From: Candidatus Gastranaerophilales bacterium
GTDB taxonomy: Bacteria > Cyanobacteriota > Vampirovibrionia > Gastranaerophilales > Gastranaerophilaceae
Direction: 5' to 3'
DNA length: 64,000 nt
NCBI GenBank assembly: GCA_944325605.1
Contig: CALVAX010000001.1
Span: 230,622 to 294,621, forward strand
Below the pieces are notes generated by a model that saw nothing but the letters and a program-made list of their open reading frames with translations, was not told where the DNA came from and did not search any database. Each line of letters opens with the position of its first letter. Position 1 is the first letter of the stretch. Positions 35,626-43,521 of this stretch are shown here, in pieces. The translations under genes were made by a program, and so were the position numbers.

Positions 35626-35648
35626 TGTTACCTCTTATCAGCAATGAC

Positions 35649-35678
35649 ATTCATCACTCTTAATGAGTAAAATATCAA
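35649..35678 (-). promoter_or_regulatory. Island-class promoter of the 35625 operon
   Basis: On the minus strand: TTGATA, 17 bp, GATGAAT, ending 23 nt before the start codon. It shares GAGTGATGAAT with the promoters at 30329 and 36013. Confidence 0.62.
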
Positions 35679-35719
35679 GCAAACTCTTTCAAAATGTATC
35701 ATTCAGACACAATCCATTT

Positions 35720-35774
35720 TTTGAACACTTTTTGAACGCTATTTAAACAGGAGTTAAATACCATTTAAAAATTC
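35720..35774 (+). repeat. Iteron array A: five 11-bp units
   Basis: Five head-to-tail 11 bp units starting at 35720, 35731, 35742, 35753 and 35764, each of form TTTRAAYANNN (unit 4 starts G; unit 5 TTTAAAAATTC). The period is one DNA helical turn. A second array with the same consensus and register is at 48510-48564. Both are preceded by GACACAA. The array overlaps the 3' end of the gene at 35765. Confidence 0.7.
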
Positions 35775-35989
35775 TTGTTGTCAGGATAATTTATAAAAAA
35801 TGCGTTGACGGTATCAGTATCTCGTCTTAAATTTTCGACGACTGGAGTAAGATTATATAGCTCTTCAATCTCTTGTTGCGTCCTGCAAAAATAATCCATT
35901 ACAACAACTGTGTTGTAAATCCGCTCTGCTAGTTTTTCTAACTTCCTAAAATCTTTTTGCTTAATCTTGTATTTCTTACTTTTACTCAT
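35765..35989 (-). CDS. Small helical protein of unknown function
   Basis: A 74-residue basic protein (MSKSKKYKIKQKDFRKLEKLAERIYNTVVV...) predicted to be mostly helical. AAGGAGG precedes ATG and the island-class promoter lies at 36013-36042. Its last codons run into iteron array A, so a protein bound there could affect transcript ends. No family is recognised. Confidence 0.6.
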   Translation of the reverse strand: MSKSKKYKIKQKDFRKLEKLAERIYNTVVVMDYFCRTQQEIEELYNLTPVVENLRRDTDTVNAFFINYPDNKNF

Positions 35990-36012
35990 ACGACCTCCTT
36001 TTTAGGTGTCGT

Positions 36013-36042
36013 ATTCATCACTCTTGATATGTAATATTTCAA
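36013..36042 (-). promoter_or_regulatory. Island-class promoter of the 35989 gene
   Basis: On the minus strand: TTGAAA, 17 bp, GATGAAT, ending 23 nt before ATG. The GAGTGATGAAT string is identical to that at 30348-30358 and in the 35625 promoter. Confidence 0.62.
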
Positions 36043-36140
36043 CATTTTGTTACAATTCTTAATATTCTAAATTTTTATTCCATTTCCATAAAAGGCTCTA
36101 ATATAAACCTTTTACGACAAAATCAAAAGAGAAGAAAACT

Positions 36141-36170
36141 GTGAGTATATGCACTTACTACAAAATAAAT
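36141..36170 (+). promoter_or_regulatory. hsd operator box 1 (30 bp)
   Basis: Starts GTGAGTAT, then four variable bases, then ACTTACTAC and AAAATAAAT. Identical to box 2 except for the four variable bases. GTGAGTA and TACTTAC-type halves make it partly palindromic. It ends one base before the -35 element. Confidence 0.65.
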
Positions 36171-36171
36171 G

Positions 36172-36199
36172 TTGTAAAAAATAGAAAATGCGGTATAAT
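36172..36199 (+). promoter_or_regulatory. Promoter of the type I restriction-modification operon
   Basis: TTGTAA at 36172-36177, a 16 bp spacer and a perfect TATAAT at 36194-36199. It lies between the two 30 bp boxes, so a repressor bound to them could block it. Confidence 0.7.
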
Positions 36200-36205
36200 A
36201 TAATT

Positions 36206-36235
36206 GTGAGTATTATTACTTACTACAAAATAAAT
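36206..36235 (+). promoter_or_regulatory. hsd operator box 2 (30 bp)
   Basis: Second copy, 65 bp from the first, covering the expected transcription start. GTGAGTA-TTAT-TACTTAC is an almost perfect palindrome (one mismatch). Confidence 0.65.
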
Positions 36236-36250
36236 AAATAAAGGTGTAAC

Positions 36251-36841
36251 ATGAAATATACATTAAACAGTATTTCAAATATTATAACAGGTCATGTATT
36301 TAGAAGCAAGATAGAATATTCTCCTCAAGGTGATGTTAATCTCCTAAATATGGACGCAATATCTACAACAGGATTAGTTTATCTTTGCAAAGATGACTGC
36401 AAAAAAGTTATAGCAAAAGATATGAAAAATAATGAAATTATCAAACCTAATGATATCCTATTTAAAGCAAAAGGTCTAACTAACAACGCAGTTGTTGTTG
36501 GTAGTATTCCAGAGAATACAACAGTTACATCATCCTGTCATATTATTCGAATTAATGATAACAGATATCTACCAGAATACATATGCACTTGGCTTAATAG
36601 TATTGCAGCAAAAAAATATTTTTCTATGAATTCTGGTCAAATAACCGGTACAACTATCGCAAATGTTAGTAAAGCTACGCTAGAAGCTTTAAAAGTCCCG
36701 TTAATTCCTCATAAACAACAAAAATTAATTGTTGAGATAGAAGAATGTACAAAACAAATTAAAGAATTACACTTAATAATTGCTGAAAAACGGTCTATAT
36801 TATCTCAGGCGATTATAAAACAAGAGTTACAAAAATATTAG
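36251..36841 (+). CDS. Half-size HsdS specificity subunit (one target-recognition domain)
   Basis: A 196-residue protein with a single type I target-recognition domain and one helical conserved region (PHKQQKLIVEIEECTKQIKELHLIIAEKRSILSQAI). Full HsdS proteins have two of each; half-size forms can dimerise to recognise a palindromic site. SSCHIIRIN, LPEYICTWLNS and SGQITGTTIANVSKATLEALKVPLIP are typical TRD elements. It precedes hsdM by 9 bp. A full-length HsdS is encoded 3.7 kb downstream in the same operon, so either protein may program the methylase. Whether this is a functional half-subunit or a remnant cannot be told from sequence, but it has no frameshift. Confidence 0.78.
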   Translation: MKYTLNSISNIITGHVFRSKIEYSPQGDVNLLNMDAISTTGLVYLCKDDCKKVIAKDMKNNEIIKPNDILFKAKGLTNNAVVVGSIPENTTVTSSCHIIRINDNRYLPEYICTWLNSIAAKKYFSMNSGQITGTTIANVSKATLEALKVPLIPHKQQKLIVEIEECTKQIKELHLIIAEKRSILSQAIIKQELQKY

Positions 36842-36850
36842 GAGAATCAA

Positions 36851-38350
36851 ATGACTACAATAAACCAAGATGAAATCAATAACATTGTATGGAAAGCATG
36901 TGACACTTTTAGAGGTGTCGTAGATCCATCTGAATACAAAAACTATATATTAGTCTTTTTGTTCATAAAATATATTAGTGATGTATGGAAAGATAAATAT
37001 GAGGAATTGAAAAAAGAGTTTGGTGATAATAAAGAAAGGATTCAACGTCGTTTAGAAAGAGAACGTTTTAAATTAGATGAAACTTGTACTTATGATTATT
37101 TATATGCTCATAGAAATGATAATCAAATAGGACAACTTATAAATCAGGCATTAGAAAAAATTGAAGAAGACAATAAAGTTAAACTAGAAGGAGTTTTTAG
37201 AAATATTGACTTTAATTCAGACATGCAACTTGGTGAAACAAAGGAAAGAAATGTCCGACTCAAAAATTTAATAGAAGATTTTGCGAATCCAATATTAGAT
37301 TTAAGGCCCTCTGAAGTTGGTAATGCTGATATTATTGGAAATGTATATGAATATTTAATTGCTAAATTCGCAGCAAATGCAGGGAAAAAAGGTGGAGAAT
37401 TTTATACGCCGCCAGAAGTTTCTATACTTCTATCCAAACTAGTAGAACCCAAGGCCGGTGATAGAATTTGCGACCCTGCTTGTGGTTCAGGATCTTTGTT
37501 AATTAAAGCAGCAAATGAAGTCGGTTCTGATAATTACTCATTATATGGTCAAGAAAGTAACGGTAGTACTTGGGCATTATGTAAAATGAATATGTTCTTG
37601 CACAGTAAAGACAATGCAAGAATTGAATGGGGTGACACTCTAAACAACCCCAAGCTAATAGAGGTAGATACAACAATGAAATTTGATATTGTAGTTGCAA
37701 ACCCTCCATTTTCATTAGATAAATGGGGAGCAGAAGCCGCATCCTCAGATAAATACAATCGTTTTTGGCGAGGTGTACCACCTAAAAATAGAGGCGACTA
37801 TGCTTTCATCTCTCACATGATTGAAACAGCTGTTGCAGATGGCGGAAAGGTTGGGGTTGTAGTCCCTCATGGAGTCTTATTTAGAGAAGGCTCTGAAGGC
37901 AAAATAAGACGACATTTTATTGAACAAGACAATTGCCTAGATGCAGTAATTGGGCTTCCTCAAAATTTGTTTTTCGGTACCGGAATCCCTGCTGCAATAT
38001 TGATATTCAAAAAAAATAGAACATCACAAGATATTCTGTTTATAGATGCCAGCAGGGAATTTGAATCAGGCAAAAATCAAAATATTTTAAGGGATTGCGA
38101 CATCAAAAAAATTGTTGATACCTATAAAAAACGTGTAACAATTGATAAATATTCTTATGTAGCTACTTTAGATGAAATTAAGGAAAATGAATATAATCTA
38201 AATATTCCTCGCTATGTTGATACCTTTGAGGAAGAGGAGGAAATTGATATTCAAGCTACACAAAAAGAAATTGATGAACTTGAAAAGCAACTTGCAGATG
38301 TTCAAAAGAAGATGCAAGGATATCTAAAGGAGCTCGGACTAAATGGATAA
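36851..38350 (+). CDS. hsdM: Type I DNA methyltransferase subunit
   Basis: A 499-residue N6-adenine methyltransferase. The HsdM N-terminal helical domain starts at residue 1 (INNIVWKACDTFRGVVDPSEYKNYILVFLFIKYISD), motif I is DPACGSGSLL near 206 (S-adenosylmethionine site), and the catalytic motif IV is NPPFSLDKW near 283. A coiled coil closes the protein (EEEIDIQATQKEIDELEKQLADVQKKM). It methylates the site chosen by HsdS and protects host DNA. The stop overlaps the rhuM-like gene. Confidence 0.94.
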   Translation: MTTINQDEINNIVWKACDTFRGVVDPSEYKNYILVFLFIKYISDVWKDKYEELKKEFGDNKERIQRRLERERFKLDETCTYDYLYAHRNDNQIGQLINQALEKIEEDNKVKLEGVFRNIDFNSDMQLGETKERNVRLKNLIEDFANPILDLRPSEVGNADIIGNVYEYLIAKFAANAGKKGGEFYTPPEVSILLSKLVEPKAGDRICDPACGSGSLLIKAANEVGSDNYSLYGQESNGSTWALCKMNMFLHSKDNARIEWGDTLNNPKLIEVDTTMKFDIVVANPPFSLDKWGAEAASSDKYNRFWRGVPPKNRGDYAFISHMIETAVADGGKVGVVVPHGVLFREGSEGKIRRHFIEQDNCLDAVIGLPQNLFFGTGIPAAILIFKKNRTSQDILFIDASREFESGKNQNILRDCDIKKIVDTYKKRVTIDKYSYVATLDEIKENEYNLNIPRYVDTFEEEEEIDIQATQKEIDELEKQLADVQKKMQGYLKELGLNG

Positions 38351-39407
38351 AAATAACGAAAAAAATTTACCAGAAGAAGTAGAAACAAATCTTACCAATA
38401 CAGAAAATTCATTAGGTGAGTTCTTAATATATACAACTCCTGATGGTAAAAAACAGATTCAAGTAAGATTAATAGATGAAACAGTATGGCTTTCGCAAAA
38501 ATTAATGGCTGAATTATTTCAAAAGGATGTAAGAACTATTAATGAACATATTCTTAATGTTTTTGCTGAAAACGAGTTACCACAGGACAATTCAGTTATC
38601 CGGAAATTCCGGATAACTGCAAGTGATGGAAAAAACTATGATACAAACTTTTATAGTTTAGATATGATTATCTCCGTCGGCTACAGAGTAAAATCATTAA
38701 GAGGTACGCAATTTAGACAATGGGCAACTCAAAGACTTAAAGAATATTTAATCAAAGGTTATGCAATTAACAAGGAATACTTGAAAAATCCTGAAGGTAA
38801 AGATTATTTTGAAAAATTATTAAAAGAAATCCGTGAAATTCGTGCAAGTGAAAAACGTTTTTATGCAAAAATTCGGGATATTTACTCAACAAGTGTTGAC
38901 TATGATAAGACTGCCGATGTTACCAGAGAATTTTTTGCAATGGTTCAAAATAAAATGCTTTGGGCTGTAACAGGACAGACTGCAGCAGAAATAATCCATT
39001 CTCGAGCAGATGCACAGAAAGTTAATATGGGATTGACCGCTTGGAATGGACAAAAAATCCTTGCACCTGATGTAGTAATTGCTAAAAACTACCTCTCAAA
39101 AGAAGAAATGGATAAATTGGATAGACTAACAGTTATGTATCTTGATTATGCAGAACTCCAAGCACAACGACGAATTCCAATGAAAATGGTAGATTGGGCA
39201 AAAAAACTTGATGCATTGTTGAATCTTAATGAAATGGAAATTTTGACTCACAAAGGTAAAATTTCAAAGGAATTAGCAGAGAAAAAAGCAAAAAATGAAT
39301 ATCATAAATATGATGAAAAACGCAGACTGCAAGAAATCATAGACTCTGATATTGAGTTTGCAAAAGATATTGAAGAAATAAAAAGAATTACAAGAAAGGA
39401 CAATTAG
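38343..39407 (+). CDS. RhuM family protein
   Basis: A 354-residue RhuM-type protein. QIQVRLIDETVWLSQKLMAELFQKDVRTINEHILNVF is a helix-turn-helix-like opening, followed by ITASDGKNYDTNFYSLDMIISVGYRVKSLRGTQFRQWATQRLKEYL, a KilA/ANT-like block. The family is common inside type I restriction operons; its role there is not established, with antirepressor-like DNA binding and a Fic-like tail both proposed. It overlaps hsdM by 8 nt. A 23 bp perfect palindrome lies within the gene at 38595-38617. Confidence 0.85.
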   Translation: MDKNNEKNLPEEVETNLTNTENSLGEFLIYTTPDGKKQIQVRLIDETVWLSQKLMAELFQKDVRTINEHILNVFAENELPQDNSVIRKFRITASDGKNYDTNFYSLDMIISVGYRVKSLRGTQFRQWATQRLKEYLIKGYAINKEYLKNPEGKDYFEKLLKEIREIRASEKRFYAKIRDIYSTSVDYDKTADVTREFFAMVQNKMLWAVTGQTAAEIIHSRADAQKVNMGLTAWNGQKILAPDVVIAKNYLSKEEMDKLDRLTVMYLDYAELQAQRRIPMKMVDWAKKLDALLNLNEMEILTHKGKISKELAEKKAKNEYHKYDEKRRLQEIIDSDIEFAKDIEEIKRITRKDN

Positions 39408-39412
39408 TAAAC

Positions 39413-39718
39413 ATGAAAAAATCAACAACAATAAATTTTAGCAACACAAAAACCATTATCACTTATGATTTATCACCATGTGAAATATCAGCACAAGATA
39501 TTTGTAATGAAGACAAGCGATTACATAATACTATATCAGTCAAAGACGAAGGTAGTTTTTATTTACCCAATACTACCTTAAGGACAACATTAAGCAAAAA
39601 AGATGCGGAAGACGCTTTTAGAGCTGCTGTATCTGCTGCGAGTAAAGATGAAAAAATAACAAGATTATTTATTGTCGAAGTTGATGAAAAAACCGGATTT
39701 ATTGAAAATAATGAATAA
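39413..39718 (+). CDS. Small hypothetical protein in the hsd operon
   Basis: A 101-residue soluble protein (MKKSTTINFSNTKTIITYDLSPCEIS...) of unknown family. It begins 5 bp after the rhuM-like stop and its stop overlaps the next ATG, so it is part of the operon. The sequence alternates beta-like and helical stretches with no motif I recognise. Confidence 0.6.
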   Translation: MKKSTTINFSNTKTIITYDLSPCEISAQDICNEDKRLHNTISVKDEGSFYLPNTTLRTTLSKKDAEDAFRAAVSAASKDEKITRLFIVEVDEKTGFIENNE

Positions 39719-40187
39719 TATTTTAAATATCACAATGATAATAATCAAATTTTTACAACAGAATGCAGAATGGATGTGTGCAATAGCGGTTGCAGCTTTT
39801 GCCGGAGTTCAATGCTGGCTAAGTCATCAACAGAACCTGCAAAATATACGTCTAAAACGCTTGGAGTTAGCTAATCGTCTTGATGAAGTTGCTGCAAAAT
39901 TTTTAGGTGAGATAGAAGAAGCTAAAGTTATAAGACAGTGGTTGTTCGCTAATTCCAGTAACTTTGCCTTTCTTTTAAATAATAAAGATTTAGAAAAATA
40001 TAAAAAAATGTGTGGTTTTATTTTAAATTATATCGAGAATCCTGCACAAACAAGAGAAGGGAAATTATCTGCCATAAAGGAGTTATTGAATATTTTATCA
40101 GAATTAGATGCCGTTTTGGGTAATGCAAATTATGGAATAGTAAAAAACAATGCAGAATTTGCTCCTGTAAAAAAGGAGGTGCAATAG
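39711..40187 (+). CDS. Membrane-anchored hypothetical protein
   Basis: A 158-residue protein with an N-terminal hydrophobic stretch (ILNITMIIIKFL) and a second (WMCAIAVAAFAGVQCWL), followed by a helical cytoplasmic region with QNLQNIRLKRLELANRLDEVAAKFLGEI. The start is placed at ATG 39711, overlapping the preceding stop as ATGA-like coupling. It resembles small membrane proteins of accessory DNA with no known role. Its place between restriction genes is unusual because those enzymes are cytosolic. Confidence 0.6.
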   Translation: MNNILNITMIIIKFLQQNAEWMCAIAVAAFAGVQCWLSHQQNLQNIRLKRLELANRLDEVAAKFLGEIEEAKVIRQWLFANSSNFAFLLNNKDLEKYKKMCGFILNYIENPAQTREGKLSAIKELLNILSELDAVLGNANYGIVKNNAEFAPVKKEVQ

Positions 40188-40188
40188 T

Positions 40189-40533
40189 ATGCCAATGTAT
40201 ATTGATATAAAGAAAGATTTCTCTTTGTATAACAGATTTTATGAAGCAGTAAAAATTCTTGCAACAGAAACAGGCAGTCTTAATGATAGATTATTTAAGG
40301 CATACTGGCATTTTTTGTTTGCAATTGGCAGTAGTAATTTTCAAGAAAAAGAATTACAAGAAAAATTAAAATATGTAGAAAGTATCATTCACAATGAACA
40401 AAAATGCTACTACTACAAAAAAATTAGTGGAGGGAATCTTCATTGCCATTGGAAAGAAAGCAAAAAAATGGCAGAATATATTTTTCAAATTTATGACTAT
40501 ATAATTGAAGCAAGGTATAAAAATGACAGATAA
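40189..40533 (+). CDS. Small hypothetical protein in the hsd operon
   Basis: A 114-residue helical protein with aromatic-rich segments (FKAYWHFLFAIGSSNF, CYYYKKISGGNLHCHWKESKK). GGAGG precedes ATG. It follows the membrane protein by one base and overlaps hsdS by 11 nt. No family is recognised. Confidence 0.6.
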   Translation: MPMYIDIKKDFSLYNRFYEAVKILATETGSLNDRLFKAYWHFLFAIGSSNFQEKELQEKLKYVESIIHNEQKCYYYKKISGGNLHCHWKESKKMAEYIFQIYDYIIEARYKNDR

Positions 40534-41761
40534 AAACGCAAATAAAATCGGATATAAAAAAACAAAACTAGGCTGGATTCCTGAAGATTGGGAAGTTGTT
40601 AGGTTAAAAGATATTGTTGTTTATAGTCAAAGTGGTTTATCTAGAAAATTATCTAATAACGATATAGGATTACCAGTTATTCGTTCGAATAATATAAAAA
40701 ATAACACTATTGATTTTTCTGAAATTAAATATTGGTACAGAAATGATCCACAAGGCGCAAATACACAGAATTATGTGTTACAAAATAATGATATTTTATT
40801 GAATTTTATTAATAGTTTAGCTCAAATTGGAAAATGTGCAATATTTATAAATTCATTAAATCGAGATACTATTTTTACAACAAATATTATGCGTTTAAAA
40901 TTAAATCCTACCAAAATTACACCTTATTTTTACATTTTACAAACATTAAATGAAAGGTATTTATATTACATTGGTTCGATTGCAAAACCAGCAGTAAATC
41001 AAGCTAGTTTTACATCAAATGATTATAAAATGTATAAAATAAGCCTTCCACCTATTACAGAGCAAGAAAAGATAGCGGAAGTATTATCTTGTTGGGATGA
41101 TGGGATAGAAGTTTTAGAAAAACTGTTAGAAAAAAAACAGCTGCACAAAAAAGCCTTGATGCAACGGTTATATTCCCGTAAAAAAACAAAATTTGATAAA
41201 AAAATATATAAGTTAGGTCAACTTTTTACTAACAGAAAAGAAACAAATTGTACAAATTTAGAACTTTTATCAGTTTGTGATGGGGTGGGAATTATTCCTC
41301 GTTCTCAGTTGAATGCAAAAGATAATTCTAATGAAGACAAATCTAAATATCTTAAAGTCTGTATTGGAGATATTGCTTATAACACTATGCGAATGTGGCA
41401 AGGACGTTGTGGTGTATCAAATTATATAGGCATTGTAAGTCCAGCATATACAGTTTGTATTCCTACTGAAAAAATCAATGTAAATTACATGTATTATATG
41501 TTTAAAACTCCTCATATGATACATGATTTTTGGAGATTTTCTCAGGGAATTGTAGAAGATACTTTGAATTTAAAATTTAATAATTTTTCTATAATAAAAG
41601 TAGAAATACCGACAAAAGAGGTGCAACAAAAAATAGAAGAAATATTAAACAATTGTGATGAGGAAATAAGATTATTAGGTAAAAAACTTGAAATGCTGAA
41701 ACAGCAGAAAAAAGGTCTAATGCAAAAACTCCTCACCGGCGAAATTAGAGTAAAGATATAG
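40523..41761 (+). CDS. hsdS: Type I specificity subunit (full length)
   Basis: A 412-residue HsdS with two target-recognition domains. The first starts with KLGWIPEDWEVVRLKDIV, the standard HsdS opening, and ends at ISLPPITEQEKIAEVLSCWDDGIEVLEKLLEKKQLHKKALMQRLYS, a conserved helical spacer. The second TRD ends at VEIPTKEVQQKIEEILNNCDEEIRLLGKKLEMLKQQKKGLMQKLLTGEIRV. It sets the DNA sequence cut and methylated by HsdR/HsdM. ATG 40523 with AAGG upstream is preferred to the in-frame ATG at 40505. Confidence 0.92.
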   Translation: MTDKNANKIGYKKTKLGWIPEDWEVVRLKDIVVYSQSGLSRKLSNNDIGLPVIRSNNIKNNTIDFSEIKYWYRNDPQGANTQNYVLQNNDILLNFINSLAQIGKCAIFINSLNRDTIFTTNIMRLKLNPTKITPYFYILQTLNERYLYYIGSIAKPAVNQASFTSNDYKMYKISLPPITEQEKIAEVLSCWDDGIEVLEKLLEKKQLHKKALMQRLYSRKKTKFDKKIYKLGQLFTNRKETNCTNLELLSVCDGVGIIPRSQLNAKDNSNEDKSKYLKVCIGDIAYNTMRMWQGRCGVSNYIGIVSPAYTVCIPTEKINVNYMYYMFKTPHMIHDFWRFSQGIVEDTLNLKFNNFSIIKVEIPTKEVQQKIEEILNNCDEEIRLLGKKLEMLKQQKKGLMQKLLTGEIRVKI

Positions 41762-41772
41762 AAAGGATTTTA

Positions 41773-43521
41773 ATGACAGAAAAAAACAAGACACATGGAT
41801 TTAGTATCAGGTTACTTAAGGAAGATTCAAATAATATTAGTATAAAAAGCCTTTTAAAAATTGGCAATGTTGAAATTGTAGATAGTTCAACCTTACCAAC
41901 TAAAGAAAAAATCAAATATATTGAAGATTATAATAAAATATATCATTATAAAATAGCAGATAAATATGATGCATATTTGAAAAAGACTTTTAGTCCAAAT
42001 ACTTGGTGGTCAAACTTCCTTAATTTAGATACCAAACTTGATTCTCCTTGTTACTATTTTATTATGCTTATACCTGTGTTTCAAAATGGAAAAGAAAGAA
42101 AACTTGTTTATACCTTTGGATATGGGCATACTATATTAAATGAAGAGCATATTGAATATAATTTTGGACTAAAAGTTGCTTTAAATTCTATAGATCCAGA
42201 AAAATTAAAATCCGCAGATAAATTTGCTCCATCAAATCAAACTAAACAGACAAGAACTCAATTAAGTATAGGTTCGAGTTTGTATGGTTTGGGATTTAAT
42301 GAATTTGAAGAAATTATAAAAAAATTATCTGGATTATGTAAAAATGAATATAAAGATATTTTTACTAGTATAACGGGATCTGATAGTTTAAAAATTAATA
42401 GCAAATTTAAACTTGAGCAAATAGAAGAGTTTTCTAAAAAAATTATTGAATTGTATTTGTCAAATGAATATACAAAACACCCGCAACTTTCAAATGTTGA
42501 TAAAATTTCCAAAGTAAAAGATCCAATAAAAATTAATCAATTGGATAAAAAATTGGTCGATAACTTTAATCAAAAAGACTCTAATATCTTTTTGACAAAT
42601 TATGAAATGATAGATTATGAAGATTATGAATATTATGGATTTTCTGGTTTTGCATCCAAAAACATCTTTAATGATTTAGATATTGATCAATTATATAATG
42701 AATTAGCACAAAAAAATATATCAATAGAAAATTTAAAAGAATATCAGGTGAAGATATATAAAAATGAAGATGATACAAATCCAAAACACTGGAAATTATA
42801 TAATTGTATAGTAACAGATGCCATCCTTGATAAAAGACACTATATTTTATCATTAGGGACTTGGTATGAAGTTGACAAAACTTTTATAGAACATGTAGAA
42901 ACAACTATCAATAGTTTAGAAATCAAATCAAACAATTTATTTAATGACTATGATGCATCAATATATAATAAATTAGACGAAAGTGATAGCAATAAATCAA
43001 ATGGTGAAATAATAGATCCAAAACTAAAAGGGGAAAAAAGATATAATAAAGCAATGGCTGAAAAAAATAAATTTATAATGCTAGATCAGAAAATGATACA
43101 TATAAATGGAGCTCCATATGAGGCTTGTGATATTTTTGATAAAAATACAAATACTTTTTATCATGTAAAACGTAAACACTCTGGTTCTTCAGAATTGAGT
43201 CATTTATTTAACCAGGGCATTAATTCTGAAAAAATGGCTAGTGTTAACATTAATAATCAGTATTCTACTCAATTTAAAAAATACACAAATTGTGATTTGC
43301 AAGAAGATAGAAAAGTTAGATATGTAATTATCACTCCACCAAACTCAAAAAATGAACTTACTATGCCAATATTCTCAAAAATATCATTATACAACACTAT
43401 TAACGAGCTTCGAGCAATGAAATGCTTTGATGTACAGTATATGTTTGTTAAAGAAATTAATATTAAGAAAAAAGTGAAAAAACGAAATAAAAAAATAATA
43501 AAAAAAATTGAGGAAAATTAA
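41773..43521 (+). CDS. TIGR04141 family (DUF6119) sporadically distributed protein
   Basis: A 582-residue protein of the TIGR04141/DUF6119 family, which occurs sporadically and mostly in restriction and defence neighbourhoods. Diagnostic parts are the middle FTFGYGH-like segment (VYTFGYGHTIL), the long spacer, and the C-terminal MIHINGAPYEACDIFDKNT...FYHVKRKHSGSSELSHLFNQGINSEKM. The latter has the His-Val-Lys-Arg and Ser-Ser-x-Leu-Ser-His-Leu pattern that recalls the PD-(D/E)xK-type nuclease layout. It lies between hsdS and hsdR and overlaps the hsdR start by one base, so it is part of the system. Its molecular role is unknown. Confidence 0.82.
   Translation: MTEKNKTHGFSIRLLKEDSNNISIKSLLKIGNVEIVDSSTLPTKEKIKYIEDYNKIYHYKIADKYDAYLKKTFSPNTWWSNFLNLDTKLDSPCYYFIMLIPVFQNGKERKLVYTFGYGHTILNEEHIEYNFGLKVALNSIDPEKLKSADKFAPSNQTKQTRTQLSIGSSLYGLGFNEFEEIIKKLSGLCKNEYKDIFTSITGSDSLKINSKFKLEQIEEFSKKIIELYLSNEYTKHPQLSNVDKISKVKDPIKINQLDKKLVDNFNQKDSNIFLTNYEMIDYEDYEYYGFSGFASKNIFNDLDIDQLYNELAQKNISIENLKEYQVKIYKNEDDTNPKHWKLYNCIVTDAILDKRHYILSLGTWYEVDKTFIEHVETTINSLEIKSNNLFNDYDASIYNKLDESDSNKSNGEIIDPKLKGEKRYNKAMAEKNKFIMLDQKMIHINGAPYEACDIFDKNTNTFYHVKRKHSGSSELSHLFNQGINSEKMASVNINNQYSTQFKKYTNCDLQEDRKVRYVIITPPNSKNELTMPIFSKISLYNTINELRAMKCFDVQYMFVKEINIKKKVKKRNKKIIKKIEEN

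Noticed and set aside
36251..41761. Invertible hsdS switch driven by the nearby tyrosine recombinase
   Set aside because: The two HsdS genes are in the same orientation and share no evident DNA repeat, so inversion between them is not possible as drawn; recombination would delete hsdM.
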